DNA of 64,000 nt. Source: Nilaparvata lugens. Lineage: Eukaryota > Arthropoda > Insecta > Hemiptera > Delphacidae. Numbering within the stretch: the first letter of the stretch is position 1; each line of letters opens with the position of its first letter. Where the stretch lies: positions 19,247,916 through 19,311,915 of the forward strand of contig NC_052506.1 in the NCBI RefSeq assembly GCF_014356525.2, in the 5' to 3' direction. The position numbers were made by a program, and so were the translations under genes. This document shows, piece by piece, positions 26,701 to 41,700 of this stretch. A model generated the notes under the pieces. That model had not been told where the DNA came from and did not search any database. It saw only the letters and a program-made list of their open reading frames with translations.

Positions 26701-29700
26701 ATACAATACTTTAGAATAATATGAAATTAAGACTACAATATTATAGAAGTAAATTAAAGTTTCTATTATTAGAAATGACAACATTATAAAATATTATTAA
26801 GATTATAAAAACTATGAGAGAAAATTATGACTGTAATATTTCATGAAGATAAATTGAAATTTCTAGTTGTGGAACTGACAAAAGTCTCAAGTAGTTTCAA
26901 TTAATGATCAGTTCCACAAATCAATGTTTGTTCCACTAATTTTAATGTAGAATATGACAAACACCATTTTCATTGGTATAATAAGGTATGCACTCAGTTG
27001 AAATAGTTAATATTTTTCTAAGTCTAAAATAATTGATAGGGTTGTTACACAATAATCTTTCACTATTCCAGAGTACCCTAAGAAATTCTCAATCAATAAT
27101 ATTAAATAAAAAAATAAATTTTGGTTAAAAAAGTTAAAAATAACTCAACATTTTGTATACAGGATTCTTCAAAATGATGAAATAATTAACACATTCATTG
27201 TAATTGTGGTGTAAGTCTGAAGCTCATTTTCTACTGTTTGATAAATAATGTTATGGAGGTATTCTATCAGTAATTGTGAATGCTTAACTGCCTATTACGA
27301 CAATAATATATTTTCTTCATCTGAACTCATCCGAACAATCTCTAGAGCGCTATCTAAAAAATAAATTTCTAATTATTGAGTCCTTACAATTAATGAAATG
27401 ATTGATAAATTAATGTGTAAAACATGATTTTACAAAAATGTTAGGCCTACAATTTTTCGACATTCAATTTTCTCAACGTCACCGTGTATGAAATAGTCAT
27501 ATTGGAAGACATCTGCAGATCTAGATACGTTAGGTACCTAGATTACAATTCATGCAGTGGGATACTGATAGAAAGTGAATTTTTTAAATTTCTTCATCAA
27601 TTGATTTTGTGTCTTATCCACTTTATTTGTATGGAAAAGATGGTTGAAAACATTGAAAGTATTATCTGAAATAATGCATTTGAAAAAATTAAACCTACTC
27701 AAACACAGACTTTTGAATTTGTTTTATTGGTAGTGTATCCTATTAGAATTGAATTATTATAGTGAATGTTTTTTAAATAGGTCCATAATTTTGGGTACAA
27801 CATTTTCATTCCCAAGTAGGAACATTCTCAAAAAAACCTATTGAAATTGAAAATTGTTATGAGTAAGTTATTGAGAGTATATTGGAACATTTGATAAGAA
27901 TGCTAATGATGATGATGATGATGTTGATAAAAATTGACAATGAACGAACCCCGATCCGAGTTTTGTTGAGAACACCACTCTCTGTGAAGCAGTTGAGTAC
28001 CCTGCCGATTGGGTCTGACGAACAAGCACTTTTAACGTAATACTTGTGCAAGTTCTTTGAATCATCCTTGCTCCATCTGTAATCAACGTACAATGTACAC
28101 GATTTAGAAGGCTAAAACTCAATTAAAACTTGCAATATTCGCCACGTCTACATTCATTTTTCAATCTAATAATTGATGAATAGAACAGGAATTCACCACT
28201 TCCAGATTGAATGAATGAATTTATTTTACCAAAAACAAAATACAAAAAAGCTTTACAAAAAATAAATATAAGTATATGCTAATGCACTTAAACCAAGATA
28301 CATACATTTATTTAATTAGATATAACGAAATGATATCCTTGATTATTATAAATAATAGTTATAAAATGAAGATTTAATTTTATGTTCACATGCATAAGTA
28401 CAGTAGGTGAGGCAAAAACACCGGCAAAAGGAAGATTCCTTGTGCGCCAGTGTGAGTCGTAAATCAGCTTAATCAGGGATGTAATATATCAACTTAAATT
28501 TAGCATATGAAGTGTTCGAAAATATAATTTATAATATGAAATTGATTATTGTATCAATAATCACAGATTAATATTAATAGAAAATCAAGCAAGGAATATG
28601 ACGTTATTAATTGATGAAAACCTGTGTGCCTTGATTATGGTCATTTGGCTGAATCGTTTGTTATTTTGATGTTAGCTTTAAATAAATGAATAATGATAGT
28701 GAAAAAAGAGTAGAAATAAGTTACCCAGAGCTCAAACTCTCTCCCTGTTTCAACTTTTTATGGTCAGCCGGCTGCGGCACTGGTAAGTTCACAAATTTAT
28801 GAACCACATATTCGATAAGATCAGACCAATCCTGTAAAAATATACATTTATTAACACTAGTCCTTCTAACGCTCCCCCCCCCCTATAAATTTGAAAAAAA
28901 TCAGCTTCTAAACACCCCCCCCACTATACAAAAATCAAGTCAGCAGTCTTTTCGAACACTGATGACATTTTTTTGCGGGGATCCCACAATATCTCTATTA
29001 CATCCCATCTTTTCCTCTTAATTGAAGGAAATTTATTGTTGAAAGACAGGTTAATTCAATAATGGAATAATAGATATAACAAAAAGTTTTGAGAATTACG
29101 AAAAGTATTTTTAGTATTTCATATTATTGAACAAGAAACAAATCAGGTTCAAAACCTCCTTTACCTAATTTCAAATCATTCATAACAAATGAAACTTTTG
29201 TTACAGTTTTATTATGAATTGAAATATTAAATATTATTATTAATTTTCAAGCGTATTATTATTTTTTAAACGAAAAGTTAGTTTCTTGAAAATACATACT
29301 ATTGAACATACTTTACCACATAACCGGTACTTATACTAAAGCAAATTTGATGTACGGAATAGTTATTCGATTTTGAACTATTTTTCAGGACACTACCGTC
29401 TAATTTTCAATTATAATTTATTGAAATCTAGTACTCACTTGTGGAGCGCTTTTTGTTTTCAGATCCATTTCCAACACTGCTGTCTTCATCTCGTTGTCAT
29501 TGGCAAGTCGGTCAGTATCGGTGGTGGTTTTCTTACTTTATTATTGAGTCAAACAGTTTGTGGGTCTTGAAGCTCAGTTGCTGGTTTAAGATGTTTTGTG
29601 GATCAGTTTTCATCCACTCTAGTGGATTGCTCTAGTGTGTTGAGTTAGCTTCTTTAGTTTTTGTGTGTAATATTTTTAAATTGCTGTTGATGTCTGTGTA

Positions 29701-32700
29701 TGTGTTGTTGTTTTCTATTAGATGTGTAGCAAAGGTTTATTCTGGATTGGTGGTGAACTTCAAGTCCCATAAACTGATGACTCAATAATAAAATTGAAAA
29801 ATGAAACCACCAGCACCACCGATACTAACCGACCGCATTATACCTGCCAATGATAATGAGATGAAGACAGCAGTGTTGGAAATGGATTTGATAATTCAAA
29901 AGCGCTCCACACGTGAGTACTAGTTTTTGATAAGTATTATTCAAAAATTAGATTGTAGTGTCATCAAAAATAGTTCAAAATCGAATTATCAACTAGCAGT
30001 TTGTCATGGATTGTGGAATAGATGAATAAGTTATTATTTTTACAGAGCTGTGATAATCTTTTCGTATAGGCACTTCTAGTCGATGAAATCCAGTCTTTCC
30101 AAAAAATTTCAAAGACATTCTCCGAGGTATAAGTAACTGGTCACAGTAAAGAGAATTAACATTCTATAATTATTTTAAAAATCTATAGATGATCAATAAA
30201 ATTTATTACTATACCTGAACTAAGTAAAAATCAAGAAAATAATGATTACAAAAGGAAACTGAAAACCATAGAAAAAATTATATCATTTATGAGTTCTGCA
30301 AGAGATTCTGTAAATATGTAGTCGAGTAGGTAGGTAGTTCGTTTTCGTATTTGAGCATCTCAATTGTTCAACTGTATTGTTGTACTGAAAAACTAAATTA
30401 TACAATAAATAAAAGATAAATTGCTGAAATGTAAGGAATACTGAATAAATTTTTTTTTATCAATCATAAATGCATTGAATTGAGAAAAATTCGCAATTTA
30501 CGAACTCACTGTTTGATATGATCAGAAATTGAAGAACGACGATTTGCTGGACGATTACATTTTTCCAAGAAAATTAGAAGATTATGGTTGGTAACAATAA
30601 CATCTTGCAGGTATTGTTTACTCTGCAATGTTGGATCAAAATATCTCAGTAGTAGAAGAAATAGGTACTTGAGTTCTTCGGTGGAAGATATTTGTTCTAA
30701 AAAAGAAAATTTACATTATTAAAATCAGAATTTACTTTTTATTAAAATTCAACTTATTATTAGCATCAATTACTAGGTACTCAAATTTTTATACGGTAAA
30801 TTTCTGTGTAATATATTATTTATTCATAAATAAAATCAGTAGAAGATTTTCGAATGTTGCAAGTATTAAAATGGTTGGTTCACTCACCCTGAAGATGTTT
30901 GATTTCATCCTCATCTTGTTCTTCAAGGTGCGAAAACTTTTTGTAAGTTTCAACTGTTTGCAAAACTTCTCTCAATGCGGTTACCACCTGTAATATTATA
31001 TCAATTGTGATAAGTGTGTTGTGTCAATACTCTAGGGCATTGTTCCTGGATAAAAAACATATCTTAATACAATATTTAAATTGTCCGGAAGTCTTCAGTT
31101 ACTCACACATCGGCCATTTTGATTTTTTTACTTATTATATTTTTTTCTAAATAATGGTTGAACATACGAAATTGAAACTCTGTAAAATTATTTATAACAA
31201 CTAGACAAAGCTACAAAAAATTATGATAATTTTTCAAATTCATAAAACAAAATGGCGGCTATTTGAAATGTTGTTTCTTAAATAACTCAGAAACCTTTGG
31301 TGTAACAAAAACTACAAGAATAACTTTTTCTAGTAAATTTAATTTGAAAAATGATCATAATTTTTGTAGCTTTGTCTAGTTGTTATAAATGATTGTGCAA
31401 TGTTTCAATTTCGTATGTTCAACCATTATTTAAAAAACAAATGAGTGAAAAAAGCAAAATGGCCGCTGTGTGAGTAACTGAAAGACTTCCTAAAAATTTA
31501 AACATGATATTTAGATATGTTTTTTACCCAGGAACAATGCCCTAGAGTATTGGTAGGGAGATCGTAAACACTCTGTATAATTCAAGAATGATGATTGATG
31601 AAGATCATTCAAGAAATATGATAGCTTATTATGTAATTAAAAATTACATGAGGCTGTTTTTCTTGAGTGGAATAACTTTCATCCATAACAATCTACATAA
31701 GTGAAAGAACAAGATTAAGATGATCTTTGAAATTTTAGTAAGTAGGCTACTAACAATGCAATATATCAGGCTAAATATGTTGGAAAATGAAACTTTAATA
31801 GTGTTGGAGTTTTAAGGTAGAAAGATAATATAGTCAGAAAACATTTGGAAATTTGAGTGATAGAATAACATTTCTGGAAAATTTTACATCTATAGACAGA
31901 TGTGTTATTCAGATTTGAATTTCCAGAGTAAGTAGCAATTGGATTTATAAATGACATTTATGTAACAGAATTCTGCACTATAAGGTTGCTATGAAATATT
32001 GAAATCTTGAATATAATGTTATAAGATGTTTAGAATTTTATAAATAGCATACTATATGAGAAATATTTCATTTGGATCAAGCACCAATCTCTATGATCTG
32101 AATTTTGCACTCGATATTTTTCTTACTATTTCTAATCAATTTTAACACTTAATCAGGGAATGATTGTTTCTTCTAGTTACAATGATGATGTATTATTATA
32201 TAGGAATGAGTCTCACCAGATGGATTCTTCGAATGAAGGGAGATAGATTGGCTTCAGGCTGTTGCTTTGATATCTCTAGTTGCTCACAGAGATTGACACC
32301 TTCGAATGTGAGATACGACACTGTTTCATATGAGAGAACCGGACTGAAAACATGCAAACAGTATTCAAGTTGAGTAATAATATGCAAGATCGATTTGATT
32401 TGATAATTCATTCATCGCTAAAAAATACAGATTGTTCATGATGGTCAAACAATATTGAATTGGCTAAAGTCTGTCTAGAGTTTAATGTCTAAAGCATAGA
32501 CTTATTATGATGTAAAATAGAATAATGATTTTCGAATTTTAGGATAAAATTCAACAAGGAATTTGTTTTTAGGATAAATTCAACAACACAACATAACAAA
32601 TTACCGTACTAGTGTTAAAAAAAAACTGTGACACCATACACTAGTTCTGGAATAACGCAATCATGATATAAATACTATTTTAATCTTTGTTCCCATTCTT

Positions 32701-35700
32701 GTATTTGTATGAAATAAATAGATATTATTGCTTCAGTATTGTACAAGATATGTATTGTACAGTTGAAATTAGAATGAGAATTCTTTCTCCACACACAGAT
32801 AGTCCATAAGGAGAAATACATATATACATTTGTGAGGCTTTCACATGCCTAGGCAAGACAACTAGAGCGATATTGCATCTCTTGTTTTCTATCGCTGAGC
32901 TGGTCATGGGTTCGAGTCCTGTTCAGTCGGACATGTGTCACCTGCTCACCTTATTCAATATTTCTATACTTTATATTTCTTCGAAACAAAATAAAAATAG
33001 TTTTATATTTTTTTGTATTTTATCATTTTTTTAGATGATTTTAATCTTATTTCAATAACTGTGGGAGCCCTACAAAGAAAAAGTGAATACTAATATTTCG
33101 TGTGTGAATTTGTTTTTTGTAAATAAATAAAATAAATTACTCACTTGAGAACAAAAAAAATCAAGTGGTCATTATTATAGCAATATAATAGAATGGATAC
33201 CAACCTCACATGCTCCAGATCAAGTTCAAGCTGAGAAGCGAACTTGAGGAAGTAAGTGATAAGCCAGAAGAAGTGAGACGTGTCGATCTGCGCATGCAAG
33301 CTTGTCAAAAGTTGCAACTGGAGTTCGTGCACGAGACAGCTATATCCTTTCAGAAGAAAGTCAACTGTGAACTCTTTCAATAGATGGGTGATATCTTCGT
33401 CGCTCGGTGTATGGTGGAGTAGGGCTTTCATATTCATCCTGTGAAATAATTTTTTCAATAATTGTTTTTGAGAACATTTAGTATGAAAGTTATTAATTTA
33501 ATTGATATGGTTTTTTGTTGGTAGGGGGATCCTCGCGGGAAGGTCTCACATTGCCTGAATAAAAAATTCAAACCTTACTATTGTCCATATACTTCGGCCG
33601 GGATCGGCCGACAATTTAAGGTTGTGCAAAGGCTAAAAATAAACTTTCTACTGGTGATATTTTTCAAAGTTTTTGATTATGTGTATCATCAAGCTATAAA
33701 AACGGAAAAGTTTTCTCAGGAAAACATTTTTTTCCTCATCACTTTTTCAGATATGAGCGCCTAAAGTTTAAATTTTTGGGACAGAACATTTCAAATTCGG
33801 TAAGAGTTCAATCCATGAGATTTAGAGGATAAATTCTTCATTGTACTTTTGATCAAATAAAACAAAAATGTTCTGAAAATATAAATTTTTGAGAAAGTTA
33901 TTCAATTTACTAAAAATGACATAAAATAACTTTTAGTTGAATTATTTTTGGGTAATTGAATAACTTTCACAAAAATTGATATTTTCAGAAGATTTTTGTT
34001 TTATTCAATCAACAATAATCTGAAGAATTTATCCTATAGAACTCATGGATTGAACTCTTACTGAATTTGAAATGTTCTGTCCCAAAAAATTAATCTTTAG
34101 GCGCTCATATCTCGAAAAGTAATGATTGGAAAAAATGTTTCCCTGAAAAAACTATTTCATTTTGATAGTTTGATGACATACAAATCGAAAAACTTTGAAA
34201 ATTATCACCAAAAGAAAGTTTATTTTTAGCCTTTGCACAGCCTTAACGGACCCATCCGATACTAGTAACACTACATTCACAAGAATTGATCAACAACAAG
34301 TTTAAATCAATTGTTAAATAATCATTTTATCAGTATAGTATTCATTAACTTGAGACGAATAATTTCATCAATACGGTATCGACTGAAAGGTATTTTATAT
34401 TTTAAGTGTGAAATATTTAATAAGACAAATATTTTCAGCAGAGTTGTTTATGGGTACTTATTTTGGCAATTCAGTTGAAATAATAGAATGGATTAGTAGG
34501 TACTTACGAGTTAGCTTTACTTCTTTTTATCAGCTTTTTTCTACGCCATTCCTTTTTCTCGTGCAGCATTACAATTTTACCGACATGGTATCGGGCTTTA
34601 TGGATCATATTGGTTGGCTTCTGGTGCACAGGCTTTGAGTTTCTGTCGAGGAAAATTGAAAATGAATGAACATCTAGAATAATCATGACAAAAGATATTC
34701 AGTAATTTTTCAAATGATAAAAAATTGGTATCGATTCTTTATACAGAATTTTGTATACATTAACGTGAGGTAATTAAAATTCATATTATTTGCATGAAAA
34801 GGTTCTTAAAAATTGCTGTTCTGTTTTAAAAAAATAATCATTATTTATCATTCCACATTTCTTATTCAGGTCAGTAGCTAGCGGATGCTTTTTTTGTAAA
34901 ATTAAACTATAAATAATGTACTGTGGACAGCAGTGGGAGAGAAAAAAATGAGGCAAATCATTACATTTTTCCCAACCGAAGTTTGGCAATATGAGAATTA
35001 GAGTATTTATTATATCAGTCCTACCTAATAATATACATATTTCATATTTTGTGTCATTTTCAAATAAATACAATAATTACCAAAGTACAAAACTTTAGTG
35101 TGTATTATCAGTAGAATAATAGAATCTAGGTTTTCATAGAGAAAAGATAGCATAAGAAGATATATTATGGTTTAGGGCCTTTGTGTTCCAAATTTCCCGT
35201 TATCATTAATTTAGCGTATGGCATATTTGTCAAATTTTGAAAATTTTACACATTTCACTGTTAACTGAAGCCGATTGTCCTAGTAGTTATTTTTCGTAAA
35301 GATAAATGTGACGCTGGTAGTCTCTCATACTGAGCCGTTCTTACACTGTCACCCGTCCAAAATAGTAATAATAGACAGAAATCGACAGTAATCGGCTTGA
35401 GTTAACAAAAATCTGCTTGGAATTTGGAACACAAACGACCTATACCATGGGATATCTTCTTATGCTATCTTCTCTATGGCTATACTAACCTCGATATCAA
35501 TTGTCTTTGTTCTTTAGGGCTACTTTTAATATAAATAGAAATATAAATCTCTGTACCCTTTTAAATTATTTTATCACAACATGTTTTTGAGATTTTTTTT
35601 ATTTCTATTTACCTATATCAATCTATAAAATATAGCATATTTGTATATTTCATTCATATTACTGTTATCAGTTGTTATACGTCTGAATGATTGCTAAGTT

Positions 35701-38700
35701 ACTTATTTGACTTTATGTTATGTATCTCATATTTATATTTGTCTTGTTATTTTTGTTTATCTTGTTACTATTGTATTCTTTTGAAATTGGTGTATACCGT
35801 TGGAAATGTAATAAATAAAATAAAATTAGGCTACCTACTAAAACTTTTGAAAGCAAACAAATCACAGAAAAACTAGTTAGAGCTTTGTATTCATCATTAT
35901 AAATGTACAAAACAATGAATGAATCATAATAAGGAGTAGTACCGGTACTTGAAGTTTACATGTATTGAATACTCACGTATTTGGAGACTCATCCTCGTTA
36001 CTGGACGTAGAAATGGAGCCTTGATTTTCGAGCTGAGTTCCATAGCCACAGTCGGACAGCTCAGAATTGCAGCCTTTCTTCGAAGGAGGTGCTGAGTTGC
36101 CACTGGATGAGCCTGGTCCATCATTGCTGTTGCTCCATGATCTTGTACTGGTATGGGTCTGAAAATCAGAAAAACCGTTAGTTGAATTTATTTTAGGATA
36201 GTGATATGCCTACATATTTATTTATTTAGGATCCATTTACATCCCTGGGATTATCAATAATCAATAGCCGAGATACTTTCAAAATAGCATTGATCATTGC
36301 ATAAGTTTCTTGAACGCTCACCCAAGTGAAGCTATCACTTTATTTCCTAGTGATGAATCCAATCATTTGTTTCCTCATACTTGACATACTTGGAATATAA
36401 TAAAACAAATACAAGGCACAGAACTTTAGATTACTATGCATAGCGCTAGAGCTTAAGAAGTGTCTAACTGTTAAACACCATACCGGTAGAATATAATTGA
36501 CACTTATTTCTAATTCCCCCACATAATAAGTTTTGAGGTGAAATGATGGAATGTGGCATAATATCCTGCTGGAAGCAGAATCCTCCAAGGTTTTTGTCAC
36601 TATCTTTCAGGAACTTCTTAACTATTAAAAATGGATAGAATCTAATGTATTCTTACTCCAATTTACAAGATACAGTTTTTAGTGAGAAAAGCAATTCATG
36701 AAATATTATTATCACACACTACAAATATATTTTGAATTCTTTAACGAAGCTAGCTACAGAAACAATAATTCTAATATCACTATTCAACTTTTTGTATCCT
36801 GCAACCATGCTAGAATCAGACTAATAATCAACTCTCATCAACACATCAGCCAAAATAAAAGTAATTTCCTTTTTCCAAATATGATAATAGAGTTGATTGT
36901 AAATTCCTAAACATTCATAGAAATATTATCGAGGTTGATCTGATACATTCAAATATTTTTTAGAAGCATATATTTAATACCTATCTAAATAAATTCATGG
37001 TTTAGATACTTTTCAACTTGAAGTATTCGACTCTAATTGATAAAGTGAAGGAAATTAACCTTCTTCCATTCAAATTTAGAAATTGAAAATTTTTGGGCTA
37101 AGCATGTTGGTCCTTTTTTATCATTCCTATGATTTTTAAATTACAAAATGTATATAGATAAATAAATATGGGCTACATGCACACACAATGGCTTGGAAAA
37201 TCACAAAATAAATACAGAAGGAAAAGACAGAAATGGATGAAATATCAATTCTTGAAATTACATGCAGCTGTGCTTGTGATGTAAGAAACGTTCAAAGGAG
37301 GGTCTCAATCTGCAATCAGCCGCGGACAGATTGGAAATAAATAGGTATCTTTCAAGAAGGGAATATTTTAACGTAAGTTTAAACCTTGTCAATGACCTGG
37401 GAGAGGAGAGAATATTTTTCTAGAAATTAAAATTTTTCAAAATGCAATAAAGATGAAGTGCTTATTAATATTATTATCATAGTGCTTCAAAAGCAAATAG
37501 TTGTGGATCATTTGAAAGTGAGCAATCGTTCTACAAAAAAGCTGAAGCTTGTGATTGAATTAGAGTATAGATTCACCTTGGAATCGCAATGATTAGATCT
37601 TTCCGATGAATCATTCTTTTCTTTTTTTCCCTGAGACTTCACATTGATAAAGTGTTTACGATTCATTGAGAAGTTCTTTCTTCCCATCTCTGACATCCAA
37701 TTCACGTTATGGTTATGATTCTATAACATAATGAAAAATATGAATTCAACACTGACAAACACGAAAACTAACAAATATGTTGTGCAAAATATTCACTAGA
37801 GTGCAACAACAATAAAAAAACTGAATTTTCCAGTTGATAAACACACGATGCTATAATATACAGTAATACATCCAGTAGTACAACACAAATATTTGGAATA
37901 TTGAAGATATTCAGTATTCAGTTCTCGATAAATGTTTACATGTATTTGGGAGCAACACAGATAAAACCATTTTCATACCAACTTGGAAAAATGTTTCTCA
38001 ACAGACACCCTGCCTATTACCATATTTTGGAAGTTAAAAGAATGGAAAATTGAATGAATATTTTATTTGTGTATCAAATGAATACTTTCAGAGCTTTACT
38101 CCTGTAAAGGGCCTGTATAATCATTTTTTATCATTTTATTTAAATATAGTATAATATTATGTTGTATTCTAACATGTATATTTTTGAAAACGGCAATAAA
38201 TAAAAAACTTTAATTCATGAATTTTATAACTTGTCCGTCAATCGATTTTAATTTATATTAGCTATTATCAGAAATTAAATTAAGTCTTGGAGGACAAGAT
38301 ATATCTCTAACAATTGGAAAAAAAAGTCGGGAGGGAATTGAAAGTATTTGTATCAAAATTTGATTTTATTCAATATAGGTAAAGTTTGAATAATTTTATT
38401 TACTTAGGCTACTTATTCCATTTAATGACAGAAATAATATGTAAAAGAACCAAGTTTTACATTTGTTCCTATATGCTTTCCAAACGTGCAAATAGCTTGT
38501 AATAGAAAGGTACGTTTTCAAACTTGAATAAATGGGCAACTAGCAACAACGCGTGTATATCATTTCCAAAGACTTAATAACTCAAGTTTCACTTTAGTTG
38601 AACTGAGAAACTCTTCCACTCTTCCTCTTTTCAACGTAATCATGATTTTTGTTAGTCCCAGAAATACCTCTTTGGAGGCATCAGTAGCCTCAGGAGGCAG

Positions 38701-41700
38701 GAAACCCTTACTGCTGGAGGGACTCTATCAAAATTACCTTCTTCTTGTAGAGTATCACGGAGTGAAGAAATGATTCCCTATTTAGTAGACCGAGCGAAGT
38801 GAGGTTTTTCAAGTCAACAGTTTTGCATTTCTCTTTATGTTTTTTTGGATTGGCGTATGTATACGGCGAGACGTGGAAATGGATTCTCATGAAATTCGAC
38901 AGGAATGTTATTTTTTGATTGCGTTTTTGAAATTTCGCATTTCAATGATAATATGAAAGCAAAAGGAATGTCGTCCATACTCCAATATTACCGTGAATTA
39001 TCAGACTACAGAATTACCGGTATCGATAATATTATTCAGCTAATTAAAAACTTACAAACAATAATACTGTGAAATATGTCTTCTATGTTTAGTTTTGAAG
39101 CATATAAATTTGAAAATCTACTTTGTGAAAATACTTGAGAACTGAAAATTTTGTGATTTGAAGAACTACAAGATTTAACCTATTTCGGACTATGTGTTAT
39201 CTAAATTTGGGAGAGGAATAGCACAAGGTTACCTTATTTTTCCTCTCCCTAACCTTTGATAATGTACTTATTGTATAAATGAATAATGAATAAAGTATCG
39301 AGTAGATTAATAATTGCATGCAATTAATAACTCAAGTAACATAGTAACTTAAGTAACATAGTATTTTCTCTCGACCTTTCTCTGCTTTCAACTCGGGCTG
39401 ACCAGCTGCCTTGAAGGAATTCAGCTTTCGGTGATAGTTGTTTACAGCAGATGATTAGCATTGTCGATACGCTAACCCAATCAGTCATTGGCCGTTTTCA
39501 TACCGATATCTCGCCGACGCGACACAACAGGACAGAGTTATTTACTTTGATGGACAGTATTAGAGGAGGCAGTGGTTTATAACTGCGCGAGGTCTACTGT
39601 TCACAGAACTACTAGTGAGAGTATATTCAATTTTTTCAAACTATTTCTTGTAGCTTTCCAAGGTAATAATGATTTTTCGTTAGTCCTAGAAATACCTGTT
39701 TGGAGGCATTACTGCAGGAGGGACTAGGACTGTTGCCATTGGCCGAGTTTGCTGAGCTGCCGGAGCTAGCACTGTTGCGAGCCGCCATACTAGACATGCC
39801 GCTGTCCCTGTCTCCGCCCTCACTGCTTCCGGATCCGGATCCGGACATCGGCGAGTGGTTGAGGTCGCGCTCGCTGCTGCCTCCGTTGTCCGACGAGTCC
39901 GATGTCGGATCCGACGTCATCATAGACGATGACGAGTCGCCTGAGCCTTGGTCCTACAAGCCACATACGGTACACTTCTACATCACAATATTCATTTAAA
40001 CTTACAAACAATAGGCTATCTTTGAGTACGTAAAGAAGCCCAGCACAAGTAATTCTCAGAATTGAAGGAAGTTTCCATTTGTAATTGTAAATTGTAGTTT
40101 TACTGTAAATAATTGTAATCAGTTTCGGATTGTATTTAGTATTGTGAAAGTGTGAATTAAATTTGTGTATTATTAATATTTGTAGATTACATTTTCAAAA
40201 TTCAACTTGGCACATTTCAAAGAAAAAGAAGATATGGAAGTGAGTGAGTGAGTGAGTGAGTGAGTGAGTGAGTGAGTCAGTCAGTCAGTCAGTGAGTGAG
40301 TGCCATTTCGCTTTTATATATATAGATTCAATTTAATATGTTATACTATCATATAATAATAATTTATTTTTTCTGTATTGTGTATAATTCATTTTTCACA
40401 ATAAATTTCAATTCAATTAAATAACTTGACTTCTTTTTTTAGAGCAGTTCAGATGAAACATAATAGAAATGCATTTTTGTGAAGTGGAAAAATTATAAGT
40501 TATAAGAAATCTGCATTGAGTCTAGATATTGATAATGGTGTGAAAACAAAAAATATATCCACTTAATTGCAATAGATGGACGTCTGACTACTCCTACACT
40601 TCAAGGATCTTCATTCAGAAACGAATATTAATTGTTCTCAATGAATGGATGTTACTTTTATATTACTTGTTTGAATTAAATGTCTCAGAAAACTTCAAAT
40701 ATTCTAAGTTAGTCAATGATAGATTTATTTCAAACTTACGGGTGGAGAAGTGTTACTTTCATTATCTTCAGAACTTTCGCTCAACGAAGCCTCAAACCAC
40801 AAACTGAGCAGTTTTTGCATAATGCTGACGTGTTGATCTTTGTAAACGAGAGCGATCAACTGCACTACGGCTGTACCCCACACTGCCCGGTGCGAGCCGG
40901 TCATAAGCTGGATAAGAATCTGGCCAAAAACAATCCATTCATTAATCAATTAATATAACATAGAATATGTATTTGTGAAAGTGTGAACAAATAAAATAAC
41001 ATAGTAGAAGAATAAATGTGAAGTGCGTAATGTCTGATATGACCCTCTTAGAAGGTTTTCATATACCACTGTATTTCAAATAGAATAGAGAGGATAATCA
41101 ATACGTATAATATTCATAAAATATAAACAGTTCTTTTTGTCAATTTAGAATTTCCTTATGTAAATGAATAAAATTCTCTATCTGGCGGAGTTAGGACTTT
41201 TAAGTCCTCTCTACCACTCAATCTCCTTATAGGCCTATTCAATGGATCAAGAATAGGCACTAACCTATCGTAGACATAATATCTAAACAGATAACATTAC
41301 AGACACCAATCTATTATAGACGTAAGTAAAAGGTAAGTGACATGGAATATTGGTGGACCAACAAAACTAACAAGAATTTTAAAATAAAATCATCAGCACT
41401 TCTGTTATCTAATCAAATGTTCTATTCTGTTTATAACCCAAAATGTTATTGTATGATGTTACCCATTAATTGGAATTGGAATATAAACACTTACACCAGT
41501 GATGTGAGAGCAGGGAGCTGACTGTGATGTTAACCCAAGGGATGAACAAGCAGGACTGACCACGTTCCACTGTCTCCATTGTACTAATATACTCAGAGCA
41601 TGTAACTCTATCGATTTCATTGATAATAAAAGAAGAGAAACTGAATGAAAATATATTACGAGTTACCCAACAAGTATGAGAACAAACGGAAAAATATTAT

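Noticed and set aside
32845..32945. tRNA gene
   Set aside because: Only a B box is convincing; no acceptor stem or anticodon arm can be drawn.
39700..39999. 99-codon plus-strand open frame, Leu/Pro/Asp rich
   Set aside because: Antisense shadow of GC-rich tim exon 7.
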